A stretch of 64,000 nt of DNA from Rhodococcus sp. ARC_M6 (GTDB lineage: Bacteria > Actinomycetota > Actinomycetes > Mycobacteriales > Mycobacteriaceae), in contig NZ_JALGQH010000006.1 in the NCBI RefSeq assembly GCF_022810305.1, positions 160,011 through 224,010 of the forward strand, given 5' to 3'. This document shows, piece by piece, positions 1-9,481 of this stretch; within the stretch, counting starts at the first letter, position 1; each line of letters starts with the position of its first letter. A program made the position numbers and the translations under genes. A model generated the notes under the pieces. It saw only the letters and a list, made by a program, of their open reading frames with translations. It had not been told where the DNA came from and made no database searches.

Positions 1-825
1 CTCGCGCTCGCGCTGGGCGTCGGCGGCTGGTGGATGGGATCGGGCCGATTCACGGCAGTCCCCCAGATCGGCGGCCTGAACAAGGACGCCGCACTGACCG
101 CGCTCCACGACGCCCACTTGTCTCCGGAGATTCGTGGTGAATACTCCGACTCCCAGGCCGTCGACATCGTCGTCGGCACCGACCCGGCCGCAGGTTCTCG
201 GGTCACTCGCGGCTCGAGCGTTGCACTCGTGACCTCGCTCGGACGTCCCACTGTGCCGCCGGCCGGCGGCAGCGTCAATGACACCAAGAGTCAGCTCACC
301 GCGCGCACCCTGGTACCCGTCGACGGCGGTGAAACATTCAGTTCCAAGGTCCCCATCGGCGGTGTCGCCGCACTCGAGCCAGCGCCGGGAACGGCAGTGG
401 CGGTGGGCTCCTCCGTCAAGGTCGTCACGTCCAAAGGGTCACCACCCGTTGATGTTCCCGACGTGAAAGGCATGTCGGAGAATGCCGCCCGCGCCGCCCT
501 CGACAAGGTGGGCATCACCGTCAGCGAAACCCGAACCGTCTTCGACAAAAAAATCGAAGGCGGCAAGATCATCGGAACCGATCCAGCGGTGGGTTCATCG
601 GTCAGCGCCGGAACCTCCGTTGTACTGCTCGTCTCGAATTCCGTGAAAGTACCCAATCTTCTCGGGCGTACCGTCTCCTCGGCCCGCGAAGAACTCACCC
701 GAATCGGCCTCGAACTCACTGTGCGCCAACTGACTCAGAACGACAGTTCCCTCATTGTCAGTCAGAGCGACAAGAACGATCTGGTTGCCAAAGGCTCCAA
801 CGTCACCGTCGTCGCGATTCCGTAA
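1..825 (+). CDS. pknL: Ser/Thr protein kinase, C-terminal part with four PASTA domains (PknL type), 5' truncated
   Basis: Only the end of the gene is in the window; frame 1 is open from base 1. The first residues (LALALGVGGWW) look like the end of a transmembrane helix. They are followed by about 260 extracytoplasmic residues made of four PASTA-like units, roughly residues 12-83, 84-155, 156-217 and 218-274, each with a valine-proline start and a GTxP or SQSDK-type element. PASTA domains bind muropeptides or lipid II outside the membrane and tune an intracellular kinase domain, which lies upstream here. The position next to aroG matches PknL in the mycobacterial order, although M. tuberculosis PknL lacks PASTA domains, so the symbol rests on context. 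Confidence 0.8.
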   Translation, partial: LALALGVGGWWMGSGRFTAVPQIGGLNKDAALTALHDAHLSPEIRGEYSDSQAVDIVVGTDPAAGSRVTRGSSVALVTSLGRPTVPPAGGSVNDTKSQLTARTLVPVDGGETFSSKVPIGGVAALEPAPGTAVAVGSSVKVVTSKGSPPVDVPDVKGMSENAARAALDKVGITVSETRTVFDKKIEGGKIIGTDPAVGSSVSAGTSVVLLVSNSVKVPNLLGRTVSSAREELTRIGLELTVRQLTQNDSSLIVSQSDKNDLVAKGSNVTVVAIP

Positions 826-847
826 AGACACACACGTGGCAACCGAA

Positions 848-881
848 AACGCCCCCACTCGCAGATACGAGTGAGGGCGTT
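848..881. terminator. Bidirectional hairpin terminator between pknL and aroG
   Basis: The arms AACGCCC..CACTCG and CGAGTG..GGGCGTT pair around a CAGATA loop. The hairpin lies between the two convergent genes and can serve both; no long T tract follows on either strand. Confidence 0.75.
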
Positions 882-896
882 CGAAACGAATCAAAT

Positions 897-2354
<1,458 letters not shown>

Positions 2355-2371
2355 TCACCCATCACAGCTGG

Positions 2372-2863
2372 TCAGCGAAGTGACCGGGCCCGAGCAATCG
2401 CGTCGAACTTCACGAGGTTGTGTCGTGCGTCCGCGAGCGCGTCATGGGCGTCGGCCGGTGCGGACGGGAGCGCCGGACTGCCGTTGTCCTCCCAGAACTG
2501 GCGGAGTTCACGGGTGTAGCGCGGCAATGACTGCGGCAGCTCGGTCATGTCACCCCACAGTTGGCACAACGCGACGTGGTCGTAGGCCGCGACCCAGGCC
2601 CACAGCTCCGGAACGACCATCGGCCGGGGAACAAAGAACTTCAGGAGATCGTCGCGGATCTTGTCTCGTGACTTCCACAGCGGCGACGAAGGCTGCGGCA
2701 GTTTCGGCAAGACGTTCTTGCGCACCCAACTCCCGGCACGCGCCGGATCGAACTCGGTGGAGACGGCGTAGTACTCACGACCGTCCTCACAGACGACGCC
2801 GATGGACACGAGATCGATGGTTCGACCGTCTTCGATGAATTCACAGTCGTAGAAGTAGCGCAC
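2372..2863 (-). CDS. Polyadenylate-specific 3'-5' exoribonuclease AS (RNase AS)
   Basis: A 163-aa RNase T/DEDD-fold protein, orthologous by order and sequence to M. tuberculosis Rv2179c, which trims 3' adenylate tails. The DEDD acidic residues are visible: YDCEFIEDG at the N-terminus, the middle segment WAWVAAYDHVAL, and DAHDALADARHN near the C-terminus with the last Asp and the preceding His. Translation starts at a GTG. The neighbours are the acyltransferase on one side and aroG on the other, all on the minus strand with short gaps. Confidence 0.9.
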   Translation of the reverse strand: MRYFYDCEFIEDGRTIDLVSIGVVCEDGREYYAVSTEFDPARAGSWVRKNVLPKLPQPSSPLWKSRDKIRDDLLKFFVPRPMVVPELWAWVAAYDHVALCQLWGDMTELPQSLPRYTRELRQFWEDNGSPALPSAPADAHDALADARHNLVKFDAIARARSLR

Positions 2864-2929
2864 GTCCGAAAACTATGCCGCACGCGCTACCTCGAGGGCT
2901 AATGCGCGTGCGGCAGTTGTGGCGAATCT

Positions 2930-3721
2930 CTAGCTGGCCCGCGTATCCGGAACCGGCGCCTGATCGGGAGTCGCACCATCTGCATCAGAGAGGGCGACCA
3001 GTTCGACGACGGGTTCAGTCGCCGAGGAGGTTTCAGCCGGCTTGCTCGGCTGCTTGTTTTTCAGGCTCGCCGCATAGATGTCGACGTACTCCTGACCGGA
3101 TAGCTTCATCAGCTTGTACATCACCTCGTCGGTGACGGCCCGCTCCACGAAACGGTTACCGCCCATCCCCTCGAAACGCGAGAAGTCGATGGGCTCGCCG
3201 ACAATGATGGTGACCTTGGCCGGACGCCAGATCTTAGAGCCGATGGGATTCATCTTGTCGGTGCCGACCATGGCGACCGGAATTACCTTGACACCGGATT
3301 CCAGTGCGAGGCGCGCCATTCCGGTCTTTCCCTTGTACAGGCGACCGTCGGGAGAGCGTGTGCCCTCCGGATAGATCCCGAGAAGACTCCCTGAATTGAG
3401 AACCTTTAGTCCGGCATTGAGTGCGTCCTGGGCCGCGTCGGCGCCGGTACGGTCGATCGGAACCTGGCCGACGGCAGTGAAGAACCATCGCTGGAACGCA
3501 CCCTTGAGTCCGGTGCCGGTGAAGTACTCACTCTTGGCCAGGAAGGTGATCCGTCGGTTCGACCGCAACGGCAGGTAAAACGAGTCGAGGACAGCCTGAT
3601 GGTTGCTAGCCAAAATCGCCGCACCCTCAGTGGGAATGTTCTCGTGGCCTTTGATCGTCGGACGTCCGAGGACCCACAGAATCGGCCCCACGAACACATA
3701 TTTGACGAGCCAATACCACAC
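2930..3721 (-). CDS. 1-acylglycerol-3-phosphate acyltransferase family protein (PlsC-like)
   Basis: It probably transfers an acyl chain to a lysophospholipid or glycolipid at the cytoplasmic face of the membrane. The 263-aa protein has the HX4D catalytic motif (NHQAVLD, about residue 40), the FLAKSEYF segment, the YPEGTRSPDGRLYKGKTG block and a GxxxIPVAMVGT block. It is orthologous to Rv2182c. The GTG at 3721 is chosen because homologues start WYxLxKYVF and a GGGAGG ribosome site lies six bases upstream; a longer frame opens at 3775. The C-terminal 30 residues are acidic, low-complexity and poorly conserved. The exact acyl acceptor cannot be read from sequence. Confidence 0.88.
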   Translation of the reverse strand: MWYWLVKYVFVGPILWVLGRPTIKGHENIPTEGAAILASNHQAVLDSFYLPLRSNRRITFLAKSEYFTGTGLKGAFQRWFFTAVGQVPIDRTGADAAQDALNAGLKVLNSGSLLGIYPEGTRSPDGRLYKGKTGMARLALESGVKVIPVAMVGTDKMNPIGSKIWRPAKVTIIVGEPIDFSRFEGMGGNRFVERAVTDEVMYKLMKLSGQEYVDIYAASLKNKQPSKPAETSSATEPVVELVALSDADGATPDQAPVPDTRAS

Positions 3722-3829
3722 GGCGTCCCTCCCATTCACAACCCGAATTGCCCTGTGCACGACCTTACTGCGCACCTGTAAGCCTCGCTACACATGCCCC
3801 GGGAGCACCGGCACGCGAACCGGTGTGAC

Positions 3830-4828
3830 TCAGCGACCGCCAGGCGAAACGGGGTCTGAAACCGCAGATCGTGCCAACGTCGCAGCCCCCACCATGCCCG
3901 CCGCTTCACCCAACTGCGCGCTCCGAATACGTGCAAGTGGCCGATGTTTGGCACCGGTCAGCAAACTCGCATATTGCTCACGGGCTTCGTCGAGAAACAG
4001 CGGCGCAGAACTCGCAACGCCGCCGGCAATCACGACAAGATCCGGATCGTAGACATCTCCGACCATGGCCAGACCCACCGCCAGCCACCTCGTGAACTCC
4101 GCCATCGTCGCCAACGCAATCGGATCTCCGTCGTACGCGGCGTTGGCGATTCGGCGTCCGGTCAGTCCGCCCGCATCGATTCCGACTTCCCGAGCAAGAA
4201 CAGTCGACGCGGCGGGATCTGCGGCGAGTAGTTCAATTGCGGTGTCCACCAACGCCGTACCGCTGCAGTACCGCTCCCAACAACCACGTTTCCCACAGGC
4301 ACACGGGCGCCCGTCCGGCACCACCTGAATGTGACCGAGTTCGGGCGCAACGCCATGACTCCCCCGGTACAGCTCGCCGTTGACGAGCAACGCGGCACCG
4401 ATGCCCGTACCGATTGCCACCATCACGACATTGCGGTGGCCGGAAGCCGCACCGAACCGATGTTCCGCATACGCCGCGGCATTGGCGTCGTGCTCCAGGA
4501 CCACGGGAAGGCCCAGTCGTGCACTCAAGTCACTACCTACCGGCGCATCGACCCAGGGCAGGTGCGGAGCAAAACGCACGGCAGTGCGATCCAAAGTGAT
4601 GAACCCGGCAACAGCCAAACCGACCGCGGCAACGTCATGTCTGCCCACCAGTTCACGAACCACCCGGTCCAAGGCATTCTCGAGTGACCTGGCCGACTGC
4701 GGCGTCGGAGCTTGCGCCGTGTCGAGCACTTGGCCGTCCACATCCACCACCGAAGCACGGATGCTGGTGCCGCCCACATCGATTCCGATAGTCAAGAAAT
4801 CGGCAGTCGAGCCACGACGCCCGTTCAT
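3830..4828 (-). CDS. ROK family sugar kinase (glucokinase-like)
   Basis: It phosphorylates a hexose, probably glucose, with ATP. The 332-aa protein has the N-terminal phosphate-binding loop GIDVGGTSIRAS, the catalytic EHDANAAAYAEHRFG block, the second glycine-rich loop AIGTGIGAALL, the ROK zinc motif CACGKRGCWERYCSG with the preceding ELGHI histidine, and the adenosine loop VVIAGGVA. The ATG at 4828 is preferred over the open frame to 4855 because GGAGAG lies eight bases upstream. It sits between the PlsC-like gene and the ATPase operon, at a place where M. tuberculosis has no kinase. Substrate is inferred from the family only; it could act on N-acetylated or other hexoses. Confidence 0.88.
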   Translation of the reverse strand: MNGRRGSTADFLTIGIDVGGTSIRASVVDVDGQVLDTAQAPTPQSARSLENALDRVVRELVGRHDVAAVGLAVAGFITLDRTAVRFAPHLPWVDAPVGSDLSARLGLPVVLEHDANAAAYAEHRFGAASGHRNVVMVAIGTGIGAALLVNGELYRGSHGVAPELGHIQVVPDGRPCACGKRGCWERYCSGTALVDTAIELLAADPAASTVLAREVGIDAGGLTGRRIANAAYDGDPIALATMAEFTRWLAVGLAMVGDVYDPDLVVIAGGVASSAPLFLDEAREQYASLLTGAKHRPLARIRSAQLGEAAGMVGAATLARSAVSDPVSPGGR

Positions 4829-4918
4829 CGCAGCCACTCTCCGCACTCCATACACATTCTGACGATTGTGCCCACAGAAAGCCGTCAGTACCAGCGATCC
4901 GACGGAACCAGCACCGAC

Positions 4919-5323
4919 TCAGGGTTTGACGGTCACCGTGATCGGCACGAAAGCAGACGCGCGAGGTTCGGCCTTGGCAGAATCATCGGCCGCCGAGGCT
5001 CCACCGTCCGGACCGCTGTCGGGCCCGTTGTGTCCGCCCAGAAATTCGTCGAGAAGCTCGCGGAGCAGCGCCAAGAGGACTGCCGCCTGCCCGGCGAGAA
5101 TGGCGAGAAGTTCATGGTGCTCACCCCGTACCAGCGCCGCGAGCGCGCAGACCGGACACCAACTGCACCCGCCGAACGCGGGCAACTCCGCCGGGTTCTG
5201 TCCGTCTTCGGGCCCGGACGCTCGGCCTTCGGCCAGTTGCGTCAGCATCGGTTCCACGCGCGCCAATACGGAATCGGCCAACACGCGAAATTCTGCGAGG
5301 AGCCGAGTGTGATCTTCGTTCAT
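4919..5323 (-). CDS. Small conserved protein with a CxxCPxC motif (Rv2183c-like)
   Basis: A 134-aa protein of unknown function. Its central part contains CSWCPVCALAALVRGE, a short Cys cluster that could bind a metal or react with thiols. Next comes a leucine/alanine-rich amphipathic helix (residues ~75-92) and an acidic, low-complexity C-terminal tail. It has no signal peptide. The ATG at 5323 overlaps the stop of the upstream ATPase gene as ATGA, so translation is probably coupled and the two products should be made in a fixed ratio. The same order exists in M. tuberculosis (Rv2183c after Rv2184c). Confidence 0.72.
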   Translation of the reverse strand: MNEDHTRLLAEFRVLADSVLARVEPMLTQLAEGRASGPEDGQNPAELPAFGGCSWCPVCALAALVRGEHHELLAILAGQAAVLLALLRELLDEFLGGHNGPDSGPDGGASAADDSAKAEPRASAFVPITVTVKP

Positions 5324-6570
5324 GCGGGCCACACCGCAGGATCCGGTACAAATCGAATAATCAGGTCGGTTCCGTCCAGCTCAGCCCCACTGACGACGCA
5401 ACGACGCAATACCGACGCCAATCTCACTCTCCGCCGCACCCCGTCCGCTCCCACCAGCACATCGTCCTCCACCCGGCCCAACGACAACGACGACGGATCG
5501 ACGAGCGGAAGGTGCATCCGCATCGCGTAGACCGAATCCACTCCCGTACCCGACTCCAGCGTCACCGTCACGAGTTCGGTGTGGCTTTGCGGTTCCGGAG
5601 CGGACTCCTCGTCGATTGCCGGCACCGCACCCTCGAGTGCGGCCGCAATGTCGCCCAGAGCCGCCAACCCTACCGGTTCGGTTTCGGCCTGATCGACAAC
5701 CTCGACCGGGATGGCCCCCACTGCCTGACGCAGCGAGTCGACACACGAGCGTTGCGCATCACGGCGGTTGGCCAGCCACCGAGTTGCGCCATCGGACGTC
5801 GAACTACGGTCCGACATCGAATCAAATTGCGGCACAATTCCATTGACGATAATTCGCTGAACCTGCACACCCGAGAGCGCCAGACCCGACAGCGTGCGAC
5901 GCGTCGAAAGGACGGCACTCGATTCGGCTGACGTCACCAGGTGAACGGTAGTAGCGGAACGATCCGCGAGATATCCCGAAATCTGGTCGACCGTCGATAC
6001 GACGCGCTCGATCACCGATACCAGCAGGATCAGACGCACGTCGGTCGCCGCGACGGCCGACAATCGTCGATGGCGCGGCCACACACGCTCCAGATACTCG
6101 GACACCATCGCCGGGGCCCCCAAGACACGCAACGCCTCAGTCGCCGCCGGACAATCCACGATCACGACGTCGTACTCACCACTCGATGCCATCCGAACGA
6201 CTTCGGCGATTGCCAAGATGTCGGCAATACCGAGCGAACCCGTCAACTCCTCGGGTTCCAGAGTGTCGAACGTCGAACCATGTTCGTGGGCGCCCGCGGC
6301 GTCCAGCAACACCGACAGACCACGGAATTTGTCCTCGACGAGAGTCAACATGTCGAGTTGCCAGACATCCAGCCCGTCGACGAGTGGGGTCACCTCGCGC
6401 GGAACCCGGATCGCCAGCACATCCGCCAGGGAATGCGCCCGATCGATCGACATCAGCAGGACCTTCGATCCCGCCGACGCAGCCGCAAGCGCGGCCGCAG
6501 CCGCCAGCGTCGTGGCCCCGCTGCCTCCCTTACCGGTGAAGAGTTGGATACGGGTTCGCGCGCCGTTCAG
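5320..6570 (-). CDS. ArsA/GET3-like ATPase with an altered P-loop (Rv2184c-like)
   Basis: A 416-aa soluble SIMIBI-class protein. The N-terminus reads RIQLFTGKGGSGATTLAA, a deviant Walker A motif; next come SIDRAHSLAD (switch I region), VVIVDCPAATEALRVL (Walker B) and, at the end, an ArsA-type HSP20-like domain (MRMHLPLVDPSSL ... DLIIRF). The usual lysine of GKT/GKS is alanine here, while the signature lysine of GKGG is kept, so ATP hydrolysis is uncertain. No ATG, GTG or TTG lies before the P-loop. The only sensible start is CTG at 6570, which overlaps the upstream SRPBCC stop as CTGA; the first ATG (6453) would remove the P-loop. Function is unknown; tail-anchored protein or metal handling would be guesses. 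Confidence 0.75.
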   Translation of the reverse strand: MNGARTRIQLFTGKGGSGATTLAAAAALAAASAGSKVLLMSIDRAHSLADVLAIRVPREVTPLVDGLDVWQLDMLTLVEDKFRGLSVLLDAAGAHEHGSTFDTLEPEELTGSLGIADILAIAEVVRMASSGEYDVVIVDCPAATEALRVLGAPAMVSEYLERVWPRHRRLSAVAATDVRLILLVSVIERVVSTVDQISGYLADRSATTVHLVTSAESSAVLSTRRTLSGLALSGVQVQRIIVNGIVPQFDSMSDRSSTSDGATRWLANRRDAQRSCVDSLRQAVGAIPVEVVDQAETEPVGLAALGDIAAALEGAVPAIDEESAPEPQSHTELVTVTLESGTGVDSVYAMRMHLPLVDPSSLSLGRVEDDVLVGADGVRRRVRLASVLRRCVVSGAELDGTDLIIRFVPDPAVWPA

Positions 6571-7004
6571 CCCTCGACTCGCTTCTTCAGTTCTTTCAAC
6601 GCGGTATCGGTGATGATCTTCTCGGCCTTACGTTTGAACAGCCCGATCATGGGAATGGTCAGGTCGACGGTCAGCTCGTACGTCACGGACGTCGTACCGT
6701 CGGGTTCGGAAAACAAAGTGTACGAACCGGACTGAGATTTCTGAATCTCGCCGGACAGCAGTTCCCAACTCACCGACATTCCGTCGGGCGCCCAGCTGTA
6801 CTGCAATTCGTACGTGTCCTTGACCATGCCCGCATCCAGAACGAAGCGCACCCGATCTGCACGCCCACCAGCACCGGCGGCCGTAACCTCGACGGATTTG
6901 GCCGCCGCAACCCACGCGGGATACGCCTCGAAATCGGCGATCACACCCATCACGGCGTCGGCCGGAGCATCGATGCTGATCAACCCCTTGGTTTTCTCGG
7001 CCAT
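6567..7004 (-). CDS. SRPBCC (START-like) family protein, Rv2185c-like
   Basis: A 145-aa protein with the helix-grip fold signature of the polyketide cyclase/START superfamily: the N-terminal strand plus DAPADAVMGVIADFEAYPAW, a middle with alternating strands (YELQYSWAPDGMSVSWELL), and a long C-terminal helix ending in a charged stretch KELKKRVEG. Such proteins hold a hydrophobic ligand in a pocket. It is the first gene of an overlapping set with the ATPase (CTGA junction) and the Cys-rich protein. The ligand is unknown; nearby lipid genes (fadD15, PlsC-like, pimB) suggest a lipid, which is inference. Confidence 0.8.
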   Translation of the reverse strand: MAEKTKGLISIDAPADAVMGVIADFEAYPAWVAAAKSVEVTAAGAGGRADRVRFVLDAGMVKDTYELQYSWAPDGMSVSWELLSGEIQKSQSGSYTLFSEPDGTTSVTYELTVDLTIPMIGLFKRKAEKIITDTALKELKKRVEG

Positions 7005-7048
7005 ACGACTACTCTTCCTTCCTCGAGATTCGACTGCATCGGCCGACG

Positions 7049-7435
7049 TCAGGCCGGCGACACGCCAGCCGGACGTCCGGCTTCCAATTCACGCTTGATA
7101 GCAAACGCCATCACCTTGCCGTCGACACGACGCTTGCGGTTCATCCCGGCCAGATCGAGTCCCGCCAGACCGGATGGCGACACACCGACAGGTTCGGCAT
7201 GAAGGAAGTAATGGACAATAGCTCCGTCCATTACCGGTTCGAGCCACACCTCCATTGTGCCCACGAGCTGGCCCGACACACCCCAACGGAAGCCTGCGGG
7301 TCCGCGATCCTCGCGGACCTCGAGCTCGAGATCTCGCCACCAACGACGCCATTGCTCGCGCGAAGACAACAGTTCGGCGACGCGCTCGGGCGGTGCCGCG
7401 ATAAAAGTCTGGTCTGCGACCTGAATGCTGCTCAC
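7049..7435 (-). CDS. SRPBCC-like protein, Rv2186c-like
   Basis: A 128-aa protein. The opening SSIQVADQTFIAAPPERVAELLSSREQWRRWW is typical of polyketide cyclase/dehydrase-like proteins, and the following strands (GPAGFRWGVSGQLVGTMEVWLEP) fit the helix-grip fold. The C-terminal region (LAGMNRKRRVDGKVMAFAIKRELE) forms the long basic helix. It is the first gene of the minus-strand run and lies head-to-head with fadD15, with 160 bp between the two start codons. This divergent pair is also found in mycobacteria. The ligand is unknown. Confidence 0.75.
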   Translation of the reverse strand: MSSIQVADQTFIAAPPERVAELLSSREQWRRWWRDLELEVREDRGPAGFRWGVSGQLVGTMEVWLEPVMDGAIVHYFLHAEPVGVSPSGLAGLDLAGMNRKRRVDGKVMAFAIKRELEAGRPAGVSPA

Positions 7436-7595
7436 GGAGCTAGCTTCACATATTGCACCGACGCGTCGGCGAGTGGCACCAGACCGTTACCAACCGGTCA
7501 TGATGTTAACCCGACCACAACTGGGCCGGACGTGCGACTACAGTAATGAGCGTCAAACCCTACTCGTCAGTATTTCGCAGTGTCGGAGGTATTTC

Positions 7596-9407
7596 GTGCC
7601 TGAATACAGCGCACCCCAGACGTTCACGATTCCCGAGGATGCCTCCGCGGTCGACTCGGTGTTCGCCTTCGCGAAGACAAAGCCAGCGGCAATCGTCTAC
7701 AAGCGCAAGGTCGGATCCGCTTGGGTCGACGTCACTGCAGGCGAGTTCGCCGCGCAGGTGACCGCAGTCGCCAAGGGCTTCATCGCCATCGGAGTCAAGC
7801 CGGGCGATCGCGTCGGACTGATGTCCGCAACTCGCTACGAATGGCCGCTGATCGACTACGCCATCTGGGCAGCCGGCGGCGTCACAGTCCCGATCTACGA
7901 AACCTCCGCTGCCGAGCAGGTCCGCTGGATCCTCGAGGATTCCGAAGCGATCGATCTCATCGTCGAAAACGACACCCACGCCGCCACAGTCAAGGACGTG
8001 GCCGCTGCAGCGCCGGCGCTGCGCACGGTCTATCAGATCGACGCTCCGGCAGGCGGACGCAGCGCCATCGACGAACTGACGGCCTTGGGCGCCGATATTT
8101 CCGACGAGGAAGTACAGGCTCGTGTCGACGCCTTGAAGGCCTCCGATCCCGCCACTCTGATCTACACGTCCGGCACCACCGGTCGCCCCAAGGGCTGTCA
8201 GCTGACGCACTCCAACCTCATCGCCGAATCGAAGGGCATCCAAGCGTCCAACCTCGGCGAACTCCTCCGGACCCCGGGCGTCCGATCGCTGATGTTCCTG
8301 CCCTTGGCGCACGTCCTCGCTCGCGCCGTCAGCATCGCGTCGTTCGACTCCGGTGCAGCACTGGGACACACCAGCGACATCCCGAACCTCGTACCTACCT
8401 TCGGCGAATTCAAGCCGGACTTCATCCTCTCGGTACCCCGCGTGTTCGAGAAGGTCTACAACAGCGCCCGCGCAAAAGCCCACGGTGACGGCAAGGGCAA
8501 AATCTTCGATGCGGCAGCTGATACGGCAATCGCCTGGAGCGAGGCACAGGACCACGGCGGCCCCGGCATTGTCCTCAAGCTCAAGCACGCCTTGTTCGAC
8601 AAGCTCGTCTACTCGAAGCTGCGCGCCGCACTCGGCGGACAGTGCCAGTTGGCCATCTCTGGCGGAGCTCCGCTGGGCGCCCGCCTCGGCCACTTCTTCC
8701 GCGGCATCGGCATCACCATCTACGAAGGCTACGGCCTCACCGAAACCACGGCAGCCTTTGCGGTCAACACGATCGGTGCGCAGAAGGTCGGATCCGTCGG
8801 AAAGCCGTTGGCCGGCAACTCCGTTCGCATTGCTGCCGACGGTGAAATCCTGCTCTCCGGCCCCGTGGTCTTCGCCGAATACTGGCGCAACGAGAAGGCT
8901 ACCGCCGAGTCCATCGAAAACGGTTGGTTCCACACCGGCGACCTCGGCACCGTCGACAACGAAGGCTTCATCACGATCACCGGTCGCAAGAAGGAAATCA
9001 TCGTGACCGCCGGCGGAAAGAACGTCTCCCCCGCGCAGCTCGAAGATTCTCTTCGCGCACACCCTCTCATCAGCCAGGCAATCGTTGTCGGCGACCAGAA
9101 GCCGTTCATCGGTGCACTCATCACCATCGACGCCGAAGCGCTTCCCGCCTGGAACGAGCGCAACAACAAGGCCGTCGGCACCACGGCAGCCGACCTCGTC
9201 ACGGACGGCGACCTCGTCGGCGAAATCCAGGACGCGATCGACGAAACCAACAAACTCGTCTCACACGCCGAAGCGATCAAGAAGTTCAAGATCCTCCCGA
9301 TCGACTTCTCCGAGGACACAGGCGAACTCACGCCCACGATGAAGCTCAAGCGCAACGTCGTGCATGCTTCGTTCGCCACTGAAATCGACATGATCTACGC
9401 GAAGTAG
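7596..9407 (+). CDS. fadD15: Long-chain fatty acid-CoA ligase (FadD15)
   Basis: It activates fatty acids to acyl-CoA through an acyl-AMP intermediate in the cytoplasm. The 603-aa ANL-superfamily protein shows the P-loop YTSGTTGRPKG, the aromatic/fatty-acid linker YEGYGLTETTAAF, the TGDLG motif with the adenylate-binding Asp, and the C-terminal GRKKEIIVTAGGKN with the A8 hinge and lysine region. The GTG at 7596 is chosen because GGAGGT lies five bases upstream and homologues start at this VPEYSAPQ-type N-terminus; the frame is open to 7425 without homology. It stands alone between the divergent SRPBCC gene and the terminator shared with pimB. Confidence 0.95.
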   Translation: MPEYSAPQTFTIPEDASAVDSVFAFAKTKPAAIVYKRKVGSAWVDVTAGEFAAQVTAVAKGFIAIGVKPGDRVGLMSATRYEWPLIDYAIWAAGGVTVPIYETSAAEQVRWILEDSEAIDLIVENDTHAATVKDVAAAAPALRTVYQIDAPAGGRSAIDELTALGADISDEEVQARVDALKASDPATLIYTSGTTGRPKGCQLTHSNLIAESKGIQASNLGELLRTPGVRSLMFLPLAHVLARAVSIASFDSGAALGHTSDIPNLVPTFGEFKPDFILSVPRVFEKVYNSARAKAHGDGKGKIFDAAADTAIAWSEAQDHGGPGIVLKLKHALFDKLVYSKLRAALGGQCQLAISGGAPLGARLGHFFRGIGITIYEGYGLTETTAAFAVNTIGAQKVGSVGKPLAGNSVRIAADGEILLSGPVVFAEYWRNEKATAESIENGWFHTGDLGTVDNEGFITITGRKKEIIVTAGGKNVSPAQLEDSLRAHPLISQAIVVGDQKPFIGALITIDAEALPAWNERNNKAVGTTAADLVTDGDLVGEIQDAIDETNKLVSHAEAIKKFKILPIDFSEDTGELTPTMKLKRNVVHASFATEIDMIYAK

Positions 9408-9422
9408 AACACCGCCCGAGAC

Positions 9423-9466
9423 AACTGTGGCCGCCGCACCTGTTCGCAGGTGCGGCGGCCACAGTT
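9423..9466. terminator. Perfect 20-bp hairpin between fadD15 and pimB
   Basis: Both arms are 20 nt and pair fully around a TTCG loop. The genes converge on it, so it can terminate transcription from both sides; a short T-rich stretch follows on the plus strand. Confidence 0.9.
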
Positions 9467-9481
9467 ATTTGTTCGGCCTTC

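Noticed and set aside
7560..9062. A 500-codon open frame on the minus strand
   Set aside because: It is fully antisense to fadD15. Long antisense frames arise from GC-rich third positions; its composition (many G, D, V) has no domain pattern.
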